Assembly (NCBI RefSeq): GCF_002102345.1
Contig: NZ_LQPP01000043.1
Span: 1 to 64,000 of the forward strand
DNA from: Mycolicibacterium peregrinum
GTDB taxonomy: Bacteria > Actinomycetota > Actinomycetes > Mycobacteriales > Mycobacteriaceae
Direction: 5' to 3'
DNA: 64,000 nt
In this document: positions 1-11,620 of the stretch, piece by piece
How the letters are laid out: each line of letters opens with the position of its first letter
Numbering within the stretch: position 1 is the first letter of the stretch
The notes under the pieces: model-generated
The model's input: only the letters and a program-made list of their open reading frames with translations
What the model was told of the DNA's origin: nothing
Databases searched by the model: none
Translations under genes and position numbers: made by a program

Positions 1-125
1 ATCTGAGCTGCAGCAGGACCCCGAGTCGCCATGGCCCACAATAACAAACGAGACCGAATTAACGACTCGGGACACTAGCTTTGTGTCACCGAGGTTAGAT
101 GCGGAACGACGGCACCGCGTCGGGA

Positions 126-149
126 TCAGAACAGCACCATGAATTTCAT
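126..149 (-). other. Seven-codon mini-ORF coupled to the P450 stop
   Basis: ATG at 149 overlaps the P450 stop codon (ATGA) and reads M-K-F-M-V-L-F before a stop. A good Shine-Dalgarno-like AGAAGGAG lies about 6 bases upstream, formed by the last P450 codons. Seven residues are too few for a normal protein. The N-terminus resembles the start of small YCII-type proteins, so this may be the stump of a decayed downstream gene. That is inference; it could also be chance or a leader peptide. Confidence 0.3.
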
Positions 150-1522
150 GGCGTACTCCTTCTGGTGATCCGGGCCGGGATCGGCTCGGCGGCGATGACG
201 GTGAAGGGGGTGTCCACCGGGAAGTCGTCGCGCAGGGAGGTCACCGCGACCTCGCGCACGATGGTGGCCAGCGCCAGGGTGGCCTCCAACATGGCGAAGT
301 GATCGCCGATGCAGGTCCGCGGTCCGCCGCCGAAAGGCAGGTATTGCCAACGGTTTCTACCTGCTGAACGTTCCGGGCTGAAGCGGTCGGGGTCGAAGGT
401 CAGCGGGTCGTCCCACAGCGCCGGGTCGCGATGCATGACATAGAAATTGACCATCGCCATCGTGCCGGCCTCGGCGCGGTAACCGTCGACGGTCAACTCC
501 TCGTTGAGCATCCGAGGCGTGCCGGCACCGGGCGGGCAGAGCCGAAGTGCTTCGTGCAGCACCCGCACGGTGTGTTCGAGGTGCGGCACATCCTCGGGCG
601 TCAGCGTACGATCGCCCAGCGCCGCGACTTCGTCGTACAAGCGGGACTGCAGCTCGGGATCGCGGCCCAGCGCCCACAGCGAATAACACAGCGTCGTCGA
701 GGTGGTGTCATGCCCGGCGAGCATGAAAAGCACCAACTCATCGCAGATCTCGTCGTCGGCCAGCTCTCGGCCGGTGTCGGGGTCACGGGCCTCGATGAGC
801 GCACGCACCAGCGGCGCGTCGCGGTCGGGATCAGCCCGCACCGCGGCGAGGATCTCGGCGGCCAGCTCGTGCAGGCGGGCGTTGGCCGCCCTGGCCCGGC
901 GTTGGCCGCCGGTGGGCACCCACTGCGGGAAGTTGACCGGGCGGACTGCCCGGTCGGAAATCCAGGACAACGCGGTACGCAGTGCGGGTCCCACGTCGTC
1001 TGCGCTCTCGTCGAGATCCACACCGAACACCGAGCGGCCCAGCGCCCGCAACGTGAGTGCCCGGCACTCGACATCGAGATCGACTGTCGTACCGTCGCGC
1101 CACCCACCGGCGATCGAATCCGCCGCAGCGGCCATGTGTCCCGCGTACCGCGGCACGTTCTGCTTGGTGAACATCGGCTGCAGCGTTCGCCGTCGCGGCA
1201 GCCAGCGCTCGTGCGGCAGGTTCAACAGGTTGCCGCCCATCAGCCGACGCAGCTCGACCATGTTGAGGGCGGTGCCACGATCGGCGATCGAATCGCGGCG
1301 GCCCAGGACATCGCGCGCTCCTTGCGGCGACGTGACCAACAGGACCGGAGGGATCAGCCATCGTGGGCCCAGCACCATCCGGCTGACCGGGCCTCCGGCA
1401 TCGCGGAGCCGCTGATGCCCCTCGATGAAGGACCGCATCGCCTTGATCGTCTGTCGGTACGACAGCGGATTGCGCGGTGCGAGCGGCAGGGTGGCTGCGG
1501 CGCGCGTATCGATCTCGACCAT
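146..1522 (-). CDS. Cytochrome P450
   Basis: A 458-residue haem-thiolate monooxygenase of normal family length. The I-helix oxygen-binding motif AGHDTTSTT is at residues 269-277, the K-helix ExxR (EALR) at 324-327, and the haem loop [10 protein letters not shown] around 397-406 with Cys404 as axial ligand. No N-terminal membrane anchor is seen, so it is probably soluble and needs separate ferredoxin and reductase partners, none of which is encoded nearby. The I-helix resembles class II/CYP4-like bacterial P450s often linked to lipid or fatty-acid oxidation; the substrate cannot be told from sequence. It lies 46 bases downstream of the thiamine operon on the same strand, but has its own candidate operator just upstream. 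The ATG at 1522 has no obvious ribosome binding site. Confidence 0.95.
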   Translation of the reverse strand: MVEIDTRAAATLPLAPRNPLSYRQTIKAMRSFIEGHQRLRDAGGPVSRMVLGPRWLIPPVLLVTSPQGARDVLGRRDSIADRGTALNMVELRRLMGGNLLNLPHERWLPRRRTLQPMFTKQNVPRYAGHMAAAADSIAGGWRDGTTVDLDVECRALTLRALGRSVFGVDLDESADDVGPALRTALSWISDRAVRPVNFPQWVPTGGQRRARAANARLHELAAEILAAVRADPDRDAPLVRALIEARDPDTGRELADDEICDELVLFMLAGHDTTSTTLCYSLWALGRDPELQSRLYDEVAALGDRTLTPEDVPHLEHTVRVLHEALRLCPPGAGTPRMLNEELTVDGYRAEAGTMAMVNFYVMHRDPALWDDPLTFDPDRFSPERSAGRNRWQYLPFGGGPRTCIGDHFAMLEATLALATIVREVAVTSLRDDFPVDTPFTVIAAEPIPARITRRSTP

Positions 1523-1531
1523 GGATCGAGT

Positions 1532-1547
1532 GTCTGACCACTCAGTC
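1532..1547. promoter_or_regulatory. Candidate TetR-type operator upstream of P450
   Basis: The 16-mer GTCTGACCACTCAGTC is a near palindrome: arms CTGA/TCAG around a 4-base centre, with outer G and C also matching. It sits 10 bases upstream of the P450 ATG, where a bound repressor would block transcription or initiation. The form resembles TetR-family operators. No regulator gene adjoins it in this window, so the cognate protein is unknown. Confidence 0.35.
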
Positions 1548-1568
1548 TGGGCGGCCTAGAGTAGCGCG

Positions 1569-2123
1569 TTACCCTATTTTGCCGGTACGGGAGTTTTTGC
1601 TGGTAGCGATGCATGTCACGCTACGATCTCCGCGTTGCCAGGAGTCCGCCGTCGGGTATAGGACAAACAGCTGGACCCCGGACTCCGAGTTGGCGTCGGG
1701 GGCGTATTCGGCCAGTGCCGGAGCGCACTTGTCGGCATACTTCACGACTGCCGCGTCGCCCGGGAAATCCCCATCGGGCAGCGGCAGCACCGCGAACACC
1801 TCACCCTTGTGCGGCAGATCGCAGCTCACCGACTTCACGTACAACACCCGGCTGCTGTCCGGAATGTCGGCCAGGCAATCGCCCGACCGAACCTGGCTGG
1901 CCTCGGTGGCGCCCCGGTCCCGAGCCAGATAGAACACCGCGCCGGCCGCCACCACGAGCGCGACCAGCACCACGACGCCCAGAAGCACCCACTTGAGCGC
2001 AGGGGATCTCTTCGGCGTAGCCGAGAACTGGTCGGGGCCGGTGGAATACGGCTGGGGCGGCGGTGGCGGGTAGTTGTGGCCCTGTGGGCCGGGGCGACCG
2101 GTGGGGCCGGGCGGGTAGGTCAT
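1569..2123 (-). CDS. Membrane-anchored septum-formation-like protein
   Basis: 184 residues. A Pro/Gly/Tyr-rich cytoplasmic N-terminus (about residues 1-40) is followed by one hydrophobic helix (about 44-67) and an extracytoplasmic domain with conserved cysteines in the contexts SGDCLAD, VSCDLPH, KCAPAL and VTCIA. This layout matches the actinobacterial septum formation family (Septum_form). The role in septation is known only by family name. The ATG overlaps the stop of the upstream hydrolase (ATGA), so it is translationally coupled as the last gene of the thiC operon. Its position corresponds to M. tuberculosis Rv0420c, annotated as a possible transmembrane protein. Confidence 0.75.
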   Translation of the reverse strand: MTYPPGPTGRPGPQGHNYPPPPPQPYSTGPDQFSATPKRSPALKWVLLGVVVLVALVVAAGAVFYLARDRGATEASQVRSGDCLADIPDSSRVLYVKSVSCDLPHKGEVFAVLPLPDGDFPGDAAVVKYADKCAPALAEYAPDANSESGVQLFVLYPTADSWQRGDRSVTCIATSKNSRTGKIG

Positions 2124-2746
2124 GGCTCGACGATATCGACTGCCCGCAGCGCCGCATCCACCGCGAGGGCGGGCACGTCCAGGCGCTTGGATCCGAGGTC
2201 ATGGCGGGCGCCCTCGATGACAACGAGCTCGGTCGGTCCGCTTACGAGGGCCGCGGCCGCGGTGAGCTCCTCGATGGTGCCGAACGGATCGGACGTGCCG
2301 TGGGTGAATACCGTGGGCACCGTGATGCGGGACAGATGCTCGGTTCGGGCGCGTTCCGGCTTGCCCGGCGGATGCAGCGGGTAGGAGAAGAGCGTCAACA
2401 CGTCGGGGCCCGCCCCGTCTGCTGTCACCATCGACGTCATCCGGCCGCCGTAGGAATGCCCGCCGGCGATCACCGGGCCATCGGTCAGACCGCGGGCCAG
2501 TGCGATCGCCTCAGCGATGCCCTCCTGATCGCCTGCCGCCGATCCCGAGGGCGGTCCCTTGGGTCTGCGCCGGCGGTAGGGCAGGTTGTAGCGCACGGCC
2601 AGCCAGCCCCGCGACGCCCATTCGTCGCAGACCTTGACCAGCATCGCCGAATCCCGGTTGCCCCCTGCACCATGCGTGAGCACCACGACGCCCGTCGGGG
2701 TGGCCTCGGGTTCGTGAGCGACGCCGGCGATCGCGTCGAGGTTCAC
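2120..2746 (-). CDS. Alpha/beta hydrolase, Rv0421c-like
   Basis: 208 residues with a GTG start. This start is chosen because GTGA overlaps the thiD stop by 4 bases; a longer open frame runs upstream but only through thiD out of frame. A dienelactone-hydrolase/KAN-type fold is indicated by strand-loop HGAGGNRD near residue 25, nucleophile elbow GGHSYGG with Ser98, a likely acid at Asp153 (TSDPFG) and His182 (GARHD). Probably a cytoplasmic esterase or thioesterase; the substrate is unknown. Its fixed place after thiD, as in M. tuberculosis, suggests co-expression with thiamine synthesis but does not prove a role there. Confidence 0.85.
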   Translation of the reverse strand: MNLDAIAGVAHEPEATPTGVVVLTHGAGGNRDSAMLVKVCDEWASRGWLAVRYNLPYRRRRPKGPPSGSAAGDQEGIAEAIALARGLTDGPVIAGGHSYGGRMTSMVTADGAGPDVLTLFSYPLHPPGKPERARTEHLSRITVPTVFTHGTSDPFGTIEELTAAAALVSGPTELVVIEGARHDLGSKRLDVPALAVDAALRAVDIVEP

Positions 2747-3576
2747 GGCTGCAACCGGAACAAGGCGTTCACCGGGCCGTGGCCGTGGCCCAGCGGATAG
2801 TTGGCCCGAATACACTCGGTCACCCAGGCCTTGCCGAACTCCACTGCCTGCGGAACCGAATGGCCGTGTGCCAGTGCGCAAGCCGTCGCCGCAGCCAAGG
2901 TGTCGCCGGCCCCGTGATCGTTGCCCGTATCGATCCGCGGTGCGGCGAATTCGTGGAACTCCGTGCCGTCGAACAGCAGATCCGGACTGGCCGACGACGA
3001 GCGCAGGTGCCCGCCCTTGACCAGTGCCCACCGTGGACCGAGCGCGTGCAGTGCGCGCGCCGCGTCCCGCTGCGAGGCCTCGTCGACGACCTCGATGTCG
3101 ACGAGCAACCGGACCTCGTCGAGGTTCGGGGTGACCAGCGTGGCCAGCGGGAACAGCTCGGTGCGCAGTGCGTCGAGGGCGCTGTGGTGCAACAGCGGAT
3201 CGCCGTGCATCGAGGCGCACACCGGGTCGACGACCAGGGGCACTGCTCCCAGCGCCTCTGCCCGCCAGGTCTCGGCGATGGTGGTGATGATCTCCGAGGA
3301 CGCCAACATGCCGGTCTTCGCGGCCTGGATCCCGATATCACTGACGACCGCCCGCATCTGATCCGAAACTATGTCGAGCGGGATCTCGTGAAAACCCTTG
3401 ACGCCCAACGAGTTCTGAACCGTCACAGCCGTCAGCGCGACACAGCCGTGCAGGCCGAGCATCGCGAAGGTCCGCATGTCGGCCTGGATCCCGGCACCAC
3501 CGCCGGAATCGGACCCGGCGATGGTCATCACCCGCAGCGGGGTCTCACCCGCAGGGGTCAACGGCAAGAAGTTCAC
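2743..3576 (-). CDS. thiD: Hydroxymethylpyrimidine (phosphate) kinase ThiD
   Basis: 277 residues, ribokinase-like fold. It phosphorylates HMP and HMP-phosphate to HMP-PP, the pyrimidine precursor of thiamine. The N-terminal substrate loop [15 protein letters not shown] is at 21-35, VKGGH near 186-190, and the ATP/anion-hole motif GAGDT at 222-226 with the catalytic Asp. Length is typical of stand-alone ThiD. It begins 7 bases after thiC and overlaps the following hydrolase by 4 bases, so it belongs to the riboswitch-controlled thiamine operon. Equivalent to Rv0422c. Confidence 0.96.
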   Translation of the reverse strand: MNFLPLTPAGETPLRVMTIAGSDSGGGAGIQADMRTFAMLGLHGCVALTAVTVQNSLGVKGFHEIPLDIVSDQMRAVVSDIGIQAAKTGMLASSEIITTIAETWRAEALGAVPLVVDPVCASMHGDPLLHHSALDALRTELFPLATLVTPNLDEVRLLVDIEVVDEASQRDAARALHALGPRWALVKGGHLRSSSASPDLLFDGTEFHEFAAPRIDTGNDHGAGDTLAAATACALAHGHSVPQAVEFGKAWVTECIRANYPLGHGHGPVNALFRLQP

Positions 3577-3583
3577 TTCGGCC

Positions 3584-5312
<1,729 letters not shown>

Positions 5313-5490
5313 GTGTGGTTTGCAGGGCCCAACCTAGCGCAGACCGGGGGGCCGGGGGAACCGGATCCGTACTCCCAGGAAGTTGTCAGGGGGATTGCGT
5401 CGCCTTCTACGCCAGGGTCATATCCGGCGACGTTCGTGACCCTCATGTCGAAATCCGCGAGCCGCGGCCCGGATCTGTGGAGCTCAGGAG

Positions 5491-5520
5491 TTGCCCAGTC
5501 TTGATTTGCATAGCTAATAT
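5491..5520 (+). promoter_or_regulatory. Candidate promoter for the MFS transporter
   Basis: TTGCCC (5491-5496) and TAATAT (5515-5520) are spaced by 18 bases, a sigma-A-like layout, in an unusually A+T-rich patch for this genome. The start would fall near 5527, giving a leader of about 68 bases before the MFS gene. The rest of the 373-base divergent region to thiC shows nothing else I can assign. Confidence 0.4.
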
Positions 5521-5594
5521 ATGTGTTTTGCACGTTTCGGGCCGACCGCCGGCCCTGATATAGCCCTTGATGCGATACGAGATGCGAACACGAG

Positions 5595-7358
5595 ATGACG
5601 ACTGACGCTGAACTCAGCAGCCCACCAGGCGCGGGCGACGCCGCCGAAGCCGAGACCGCCGACCGGCGCAAACGGATGGATCACGACCACCCCTTCTACA
5701 AGTGGGTGGTGCTGTCCAACACGACGTTGGGCATCTTGCTGGCCTCCATCAACGCCTCGATCGTCCTGATCTCGCTGCCGGCGATCTTCCGCGGCATCGG
5801 GTTGAACCCGCTCGCCCCCGGCAACGTCAGCTACCTGCTGTGGATGCTGATGGGCTACCTGGTGGTGACCGCGGTGCTCGTCGTGCCGTTCGGGCGTCTC
5901 GGCGACATGTACGGCCGGGTGCGCATCTACAACCTCGGTTTCGTGGTCTTCACCGTGGCCGCGATCGCGCTGTCCTTCGACCCCTTCCAGCTCGGTGGCG
6001 GTGCGGTGTGGCTGATCGCGTGGCGCGTGGTCCAGGGTGTCGGCGGCGCCATGTTGATGGCGTCGTCGTCGGCCATCCTCACGGACGCCTTCCCCGCCAA
6101 CCAGCGCGGCATGGCACTGGGCACCAACATGGTGGCCGCCGTTGCCGGGTCATTCCTCGGCCTGCTGATCGGCGGCTTCCTGTCCGAATGGCACTGGAAG
6201 GCCGTGTTCTGGGTGGGTGTGCCGATCGGAATCCTCGGCACGATCTGGAGCTACCGCTCACTCAAGGAACTCGGTGTCCGCACCGCCGGACGGCTCGACT
6301 GGGCCGGAACGCTGACGTTCGGGCTGGGCCTGACGGTCCTGTTGATCGGCATCACCTACGGCATCCAGCCCTACGGCGATTCGACCACCGGCTGGACCAG
6401 CCCATGGGTGCTGGGCTCCATCGCGGTGGGCCTGCTGCTGTTGGTGGCGTTCTGCATCGTCGAGTTGAGGGTGTCGTCGCCGATGGTCGACATCCGGTTG
6501 TTCAAATCGGCGGCGTTCGGGATGGGCAACCTCGCCGGGCTGATGTCCTCGGTGGGCCGCGGCGGCCTGCAGTTCATGCTCATCATCTGGTTGCAGGGCA
6601 TCTGGCTGCCACTGCACGGTTACAGCTTCGAATCCACCCCGCTGTGGGCCGGCATCTACCTCCTACCGGTCACCGTCGGGTTCCTGGTCGCCGCGCCGAT
6701 CGCCGGATCGCTCTCCGATCGCATCGGTGCACGGCCGCTGACCGTCGGCGGCATGCTGCTGATGGCTGCCACCTTCGTGGCGCTGCTGATGATCCCGGTC
6801 AACTTCGACTACTGGGTGTTCGCGATCCTGGTGTTCCTCAACGGACTGGGCGGCGGCATCTTCACCGCCCCGAACACGGCAGCCATCATGTCGAGCGTGC
6901 CTGCCGATCAGCGCGGTGCGGCCTCCGGCGTGCGGTCCACGTTCTTCAACGCGGGCAACTCGCTGTCGATCGGCATCTTCTTCTCGCTGATGATCGTGGG
7001 GCTGGCCAACACACTGCCGGCGGCGTTGACCACCGGCCTGACGCAGCAAGGTGTTTCGGCCTCGGTCGCCCACGATGTGGCCAACCTGCCCCCGGTCGGC
7101 AGCCTGTTCGCAGCCTTCCTGGGCTACAACCCGATGGCCGAACTGCTAGCGCCCTACGACGCACTGCACCAGCCGGGAGTGAACGCGGACGTGATCACCG
7201 GGCAGACGTTCTTCCCGCAACTGATCACCGAACCCTTCCACTCCGGTCTCACGGTGGTGTTCACCGCCGCGGCCGTGATGATGGTGATCGGTGCGGTGGC
7301 GTCGATGTTCAGCGCGGGCCGCTATGGGACGGAGGCGGGAGCCGACAACGAGGCCTGA
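5595..7358 (+). CDS. MFS drug:H+ antiporter (DHA2, 14 TM)
   Basis: 587 residues with about 14 hydrophobic helices, typical of the DHA2/EmrB-QacA subfamily. After a hydrophilic N-terminus of about 35 residues, helix 1 contains LGILLASINASIVLISLP (motif D1-like), the loop 2-3 motif A appears as GRLGDMYGRVR, and motif C-type glycines occur in GVGGAMLMASSSAI. Probably an inner-membrane proton-driven exporter of drugs or lipids; the substrate is unknown. It is transcribed away from thiC and has only a weak ribosome binding site. It occupies the accessory stretch that replaces Rv0424c-Rv0426c of M. tuberculosis. Confidence 0.93.
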   Translation: MTTDAELSSPPGAGDAAEAETADRRKRMDHDHPFYKWVVLSNTTLGILLASINASIVLISLPAIFRGIGLNPLAPGNVSYLLWMLMGYLVVTAVLVVPFGRLGDMYGRVRIYNLGFVVFTVAAIALSFDPFQLGGGAVWLIAWRVVQGVGGAMLMASSSAILTDAFPANQRGMALGTNMVAAVAGSFLGLLIGGFLSEWHWKAVFWVGVPIGILGTIWSYRSLKELGVRTAGRLDWAGTLTFGLGLTVLLIGITYGIQPYGDSTTGWTSPWVLGSIAVGLLLLVAFCIVELRVSSPMVDIRLFKSAAFGMGNLAGLMSSVGRGGLQFMLIIWLQGIWLPLHGYSFESTPLWAGIYLLPVTVGFLVAAPIAGSLSDRIGARPLTVGGMLLMAATFVALLMIPVNFDYWVFAILVFLNGLGGGIFTAPNTAAIMSSVPADQRGAASGVRSTFFNAGNSLSIGIFFSLMIVGLANTLPAALTTGLTQQGVSASVAHDVANLPPVGSLFAAFLGYNPMAELLAPYDALHQPGVNADVITGQTFFPQLITEPFHSGLTVVFTAAAVMMVIGAVASMFSAGRYGTEAGADNEA

Positions 7359-8324
<966 letters not shown>

Positions 8325-8343
8325 CCCACCTACACTCGGGCTC

Positions 8344-8985
8344 GTGACCACCACACAGCGCCGCGGATTCAACGACGCCATCACGCGCTTCTGGAGCTTT
8401 GCCGCACCGGCCTACGACCAGGGTTGCCTCCAGCGGTGGGTGTACCGGCCCGCCCAGGATGAGGTGATCGCCCAACTGCAGGAACGCGGTGCCCGTGCGA
8501 TTGCCGACATCGCCTGCGGTACGGGCATCCTGGCCGACCGCATCCAGCGTGAACTACTCCCCGATGAGGTCTACGGCCTGGACATGTCCGACGGCATGCT
8601 CGCCCAGGCGCGCAAGCGGTCAGACCGCGTGCGGTGGAAGTCTGCTCCTGCCGAGGAACTGCCCTTCCAGGACGGCTTCCTGGACGCGGTGGTGACCACC
8701 TCGGCTTTTCATTTCTTCGACCAGCCTGCCGCGCTTGCGGAGTTCTACCGGGTGCTGGCGCCCGGAGGGATGGTGGCGGTGACGACGATGAGCCCGCGCC
8801 GCACCTTCCTGCCGCTGCATACGTTGTCGGCCGGCCTGGGTGCACCCGCGCACAGTCCCACCGAGCCGGAGATGCGCGCGCTGTTCGAGGCGGCCGGATT
8901 CACCGTCGCCGAACAACATCGGGTACGCCGGGCGGTATGGACGCCGATCTCCGACGCCATCACTGTGGGCGTGAAGCCCGCATGA
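8344..8985 (+). CDS. Class I SAM-dependent methyltransferase
   Basis: 213 residues from a GTG at 8344; the open frame extends upstream only through the preceding gene. The SAM-binding motif I is IADIACGTGILAD (about residues 53-65), followed by the acidic end of strand 2 in VYGLDMSDGM and a motif-III-like RVLAPGGMVAV. This is a Methyltransf_11/25 Rossmann enzyme of the UbiE type acting on a small molecule or lipid; the acceptor cannot be predicted. Its stop overlaps the ATG of the LOG-family gene (ATGA), so the two are coupled. Confidence 0.88.
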   Translation: MTTTQRRGFNDAITRFWSFAAPAYDQGCLQRWVYRPAQDEVIAQLQERGARAIADIACGTGILADRIQRELLPDEVYGLDMSDGMLAQARKRSDRVRWKSAPAEELPFQDGFLDAVVTTSAFHFFDQPAALAEFYRVLAPGGMVAVTTMSPRRTFLPLHTLSAGLGAPAHSPTEPEMRALFEAAGFTVAEQHRVRRAVWTPISDAITVGVKPA

Positions 8986-9719
8986 CAGAGAACGACGACA
9001 GTCAGCCTCAGATCAGCGGTTCGGTGCAACTGCGCCGTGACCGCTGTGCCACCACTACCGCCGATCAGCGGCTGCTGGACCGGCGCGGCCCCACCGACTG
9101 GGTACACACCGATCCGTGGCGGGTGATGCGCATTCAGGGCGAGTTCATCGACGGTTTCGATGCTCTCGCCGAAATGCCGAGGGCTGTCACCGTTTTCGGG
9201 TCGGCCCGCACAGAACCGCATTCACCCGAGTACCGGTTGGGCGAGGAACTGGGTATCGCGCTGGTGCGGGCGGGCTACGCGGTGATCACCGGGGGTGGTC
9301 CTGGCTCGATGGAGGCGGCCAACCGCGGCGCCAGCGAGTCCGGCGGCTATTCGGTCGGACTCGGTATCGAACTGCCCTTCGAGCAGCGCCTCAACCACTG
9401 GGTGGACCTCGGCATCAACTTCCGTTACTTCTTCGTCCGCAAGACCATGTTCGTCAAATACGCGCAGGCCTTCGTATGCCTGCCGGGCGGATTCGGCACG
9501 CTCGACGAACTGTTCGAGGCGTTGACCCTGGTGCAGACGCACAAGGTCACCGAGTTCCCGATCATCCTGCTGGGCGTCGACTACTGGTCGGGTCTGATCG
9601 ACTGGATTCGGAATACCGTTCTGCCCGGCGGAAAAATCTCAGAATCCGATCTTGCCCTGCTCCATTGCACCGACAGCGTGGCCGAAGCCGTCGAACTCAT
9701 CACTGCGTCGGCGCGATAG
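8982..9719 (+). CDS. LOG-family protein (TIGR00730, nucleotide 5'-monophosphate phosphoribohydrolase type)
   Basis: 245 residues. The Rossmann-like core carries VITGGGPGSMEA (101-112), the paired basic residues RK (153-154) and the signature PGGFGTLDE (168-176). These form the active site in LOG/cytokinin-activating enzymes, which hydrolyse nucleoside monophosphates to base and ribose 5-phosphate. An N-terminal extension of about 60 residues distinguishes this longer subfamily from classic LOG proteins of about 190 residues. It is coupled to the preceding methyltransferase. Its last 20 bases overlap the 3' end of the convergent ligase-like gene. Confidence 0.9.
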   Translation: MTENDDSQPQISGSVQLRRDRCATTTADQRLLDRRGPTDWVHTDPWRVMRIQGEFIDGFDALAEMPRAVTVFGSARTEPHSPEYRLGEELGIALVRAGYAVITGGGPGSMEAANRGASESGGYSVGLGIELPFEQRLNHWVDLGINFRYFFVRKTMFVKYAQAFVCLPGGFGTLDELFEALTLVQTHKVTEFPIILLGVDYWSGLIDWIRNTVLPGGKISESDLALLHCTDSVAEAVELITASAR

Positions 9720-11013
9720 CCGAGGAATAGCGGCGCGGCTTACCGGGCCCCAGCTCGGCCAGCGTCGCCACGTGGGTCACCTCGATGGGCTGCCCCAGCA
9801 GGAGAATCAACGCCTCGGTTGCCCGGTGCCGGTCGCCGGACGCGATCACCGCCGACACCCCACCCTGCGCATCCTGATCGACGCGCCACCCGCGGGCACC
9901 CGCGGCCTGCAACTGTTGGGTGAGGTCGACGCACGGCACCGCGAGTCCCGACGCCGACACGAAAACCGTTGCCTCCCTGCCCTCCAGATCGGCAAGAGCG
10001 GACCGGCCGCGATGGGTGACCAGCCGCGCATGGTCACCGGTGCGGTAGCGCACCAGCGGCAGAAACTGGTTCTCGCCGCACGTCACCACGACCTCACCGC
10101 CCAGCACCTCGACATGCACGCGGCGTTCGGCCACCACGAACGGTCCGCCGTCATCGCTCACCGCGATGGGTCGGGTCTCGTGCAGACCGTAGACGTCCAG
10201 GACCGGGCAGTCGTAGGCCGCCTCGAGGGCCCGGCGCAAGGGCGCCGACAGTGTCATCGCCCCGGAGATCAGCGCCAGCGGCCGCAACACGGCGGCAAGG
10301 TCGGGATCGAGCAGCACCTCCAACGACGTGGGAGTGCCGCTGATCACCTGAGGATCGGTGTCCCGCAGATACGCGTCGCGCTGCGTAGCCCCACCTGCCC
10401 AGGCGCCCGGATGTAGGTTCAGCCGGGCCATCAACGCCTCGTCGAAGCCCGGGATCACCGAGGTGTAGGTGAAGGCCTGTCGCTGAAACACCGTCTGCAC
10501 CAACGCCACCCGATGCTCCATCGGCTCCCAGCCGGCGCCCACCAGCCCGCGCAGCCAGTGAAATCCGCGAGCCAACTCATCCGGGTCGTCGGGCATCACC
10601 AGGGCGGCGCCGGTACTGCCCGAGCTCGTGCCGTGCAGCATCCGGCTGAGGTCGGCGCCGGGCGGGACGAACGCGGCGATGTCGTCGACCAAATCTTCGC
10701 GCCCGATCAGCGGAAAGTCGGTGAGACTGTCGAGCGGACCCGCGTAGCGGCGATAGGCGGGCAGGGTGCGGGCCAGCGCGAGATGTTGCGGCAGCCAATC
10801 GTCAAGGGGCAGTTGGCAGGTGGCGGCGTATTGTTCGGCGGGGGTGAGCCGGTGCCCGACCCGGTGGCGCCAGGCCGGTGCGTGTCGGTGCTGTTCCAGG
10901 GCGGCCAGCCGCTCCCGCCCGGCCGCCGACAGACCCGGCCAGCGCTGCTCGTCGGTCAGCGCTACCTGGCCGAACGGAACATAGTCCTCCAGCCCCAGCG
11001 GATCGTCACTCAC
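9700..11013 (-). CDS. PaaK/CapK-like adenylate-forming enzyme
   Basis: 437 residues from a GTG at 11013, chosen because it overlaps the upstream stop by 8 bases. AMP-binding superfamily motifs are visible: the Ser/Gly-rich phosphate loop HGTSSGSTG (127-135), an A5-type YGLHETRPI (275-283) and RYRTGDHAR (322-330). The first and last resemble phenylacetate-CoA ligase (PaaK) and CapK-type proteins, which activate a carboxylate as acyl-AMP. The C-terminal lid is short. Substrate and acceptor are unknown. It is the last gene of the MoxR/VWA operon, an unusual partner for such a machine. Confidence 0.82.
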   Translation of the reverse strand: MSDDPLGLEDYVPFGQVALTDEQRWPGLSAAGRERLAALEQHRHAPAWRHRVGHRLTPAEQYAATCQLPLDDWLPQHLALARTLPAYRRYAGPLDSLTDFPLIGREDLVDDIAAFVPPGADLSRMLHGTSSGSTGAALVMPDDPDELARGFHWLRGLVGAGWEPMEHRVALVQTVFQRQAFTYTSVIPGFDEALMARLNLHPGAWAGGATQRDAYLRDTDPQVISGTPTSLEVLLDPDLAAVLRPLALISGAMTLSAPLRRALEAAYDCPVLDVYGLHETRPIAVSDDGGPFVVAERRVHVEVLGGEVVVTCGENQFLPLVRYRTGDHARLVTHRGRSALADLEGREATVFVSASGLAVPCVDLTQQLQAAGARGWRVDQDAQGGVSAVIASGDRHRATEALILLLGQPIEVTHVATLAELGPGKPRRYSSAIAPTQ

Positions 11014-11620
11014 TGTTGTACCGTGCCGCAGCTTCTTTCGCCTTGGCGTCGGCCAGGCGGCGTTGTACGGCCATGCGGTGTTCGTGATCGGCCAATGCCT
11101 GCGCCAGTGCGCCTTCGCGTCGCACCGAATCGCGCATCTCGAACAGCGATCGGGCCTGCCCGGTGTCCTCGCCGTGCGGCAGCAGACCGTTCCACAGCAG
11201 GAAGGTGCGCACCGCCTCGTCGCGGCGGTCCGCATCGCTGAGCCAGCGGCCCGGATCGACCAGCGGCGCCACTCGAAATGCCAAAGCCAACAACGTCGTC
11301 GCAGCCTTACGGTCGTCCAGCGGTGCGGTGAACGGGCCGATCAGGTCCGCACTGGCGAACAACCACAGCCCGATGGCGGCGCCGCGCCGGGACGCCGGAG
11401 CGCCCCGCTCGGCGATGCGCTGGGCGGCCGCGGCGCAACCGGTGTTGTTGAACACGTCGCAAGCCAGCGCCACCACGTCGACGGTGTCGGCGAGAAACGG
11501 CTGCGGCGTACTTGCCATCCGCGCCGCGACCTCGTCGACGGTGGGGCCGGGCTTCAGCGTCGACCACACCGCCTGCTCGTCCAATTCCTCGGCGAACCAG
11601 TTCGCCAATTGTTCAGCCAT
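11006..11620 (-). CDS. Uncharacterised helical protein of the MoxR/VWA operon
   Basis: 204 residues, not recognised. It has no signal peptide and one mildly hydrophobic stretch (about 110-140). It is rich in Ala/Leu helices and ends in a charged, probably coiled-coil tail (RRLADAKAKEAAARYN). It overlaps the VWA gene upstream by 8 bases (11613-11620) and the ligase-like gene downstream by 8, so it is a fixed, coupled member of the operon. It may be an adaptor or substrate of the neighbouring AAA+/VWA pair; this is inferred from context only. Confidence 0.7.
   Translation of the reverse strand: MAEQLANWFAEELDEQAVWSTLKPGPTVDEVAARMASTPQPFLADTVDVVALACDVFNNTGCAAAAQRIAERGAPASRRGAAIGLWLFASADLIGPFTAPLDDRKAATTLLALAFRVAPLVDPGRWLSDADRRDEAVRTFLLWNGLLPHGEDTGQARSLFEMRDSVRREGALAQALADHEHRMAVQRRLADAKAKEAAARYNSE

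Noticed and set aside
20-71. Inverted repeat CCCGAGTCG ... CGACTCGGG near the window start
   Set aside because: The 9-bp arms are perfect but the loop is 34 bases and no T-run follows on either strand; too weak to call a terminator without the flanking sequence.
2120-3220. 366-residue form of the alpha/beta hydrolase
   Set aside because: The upstream 158 residues are Arg-rich shadow of thiD; the GTG at 2746 gives a normal family length and a 4-base overlap.
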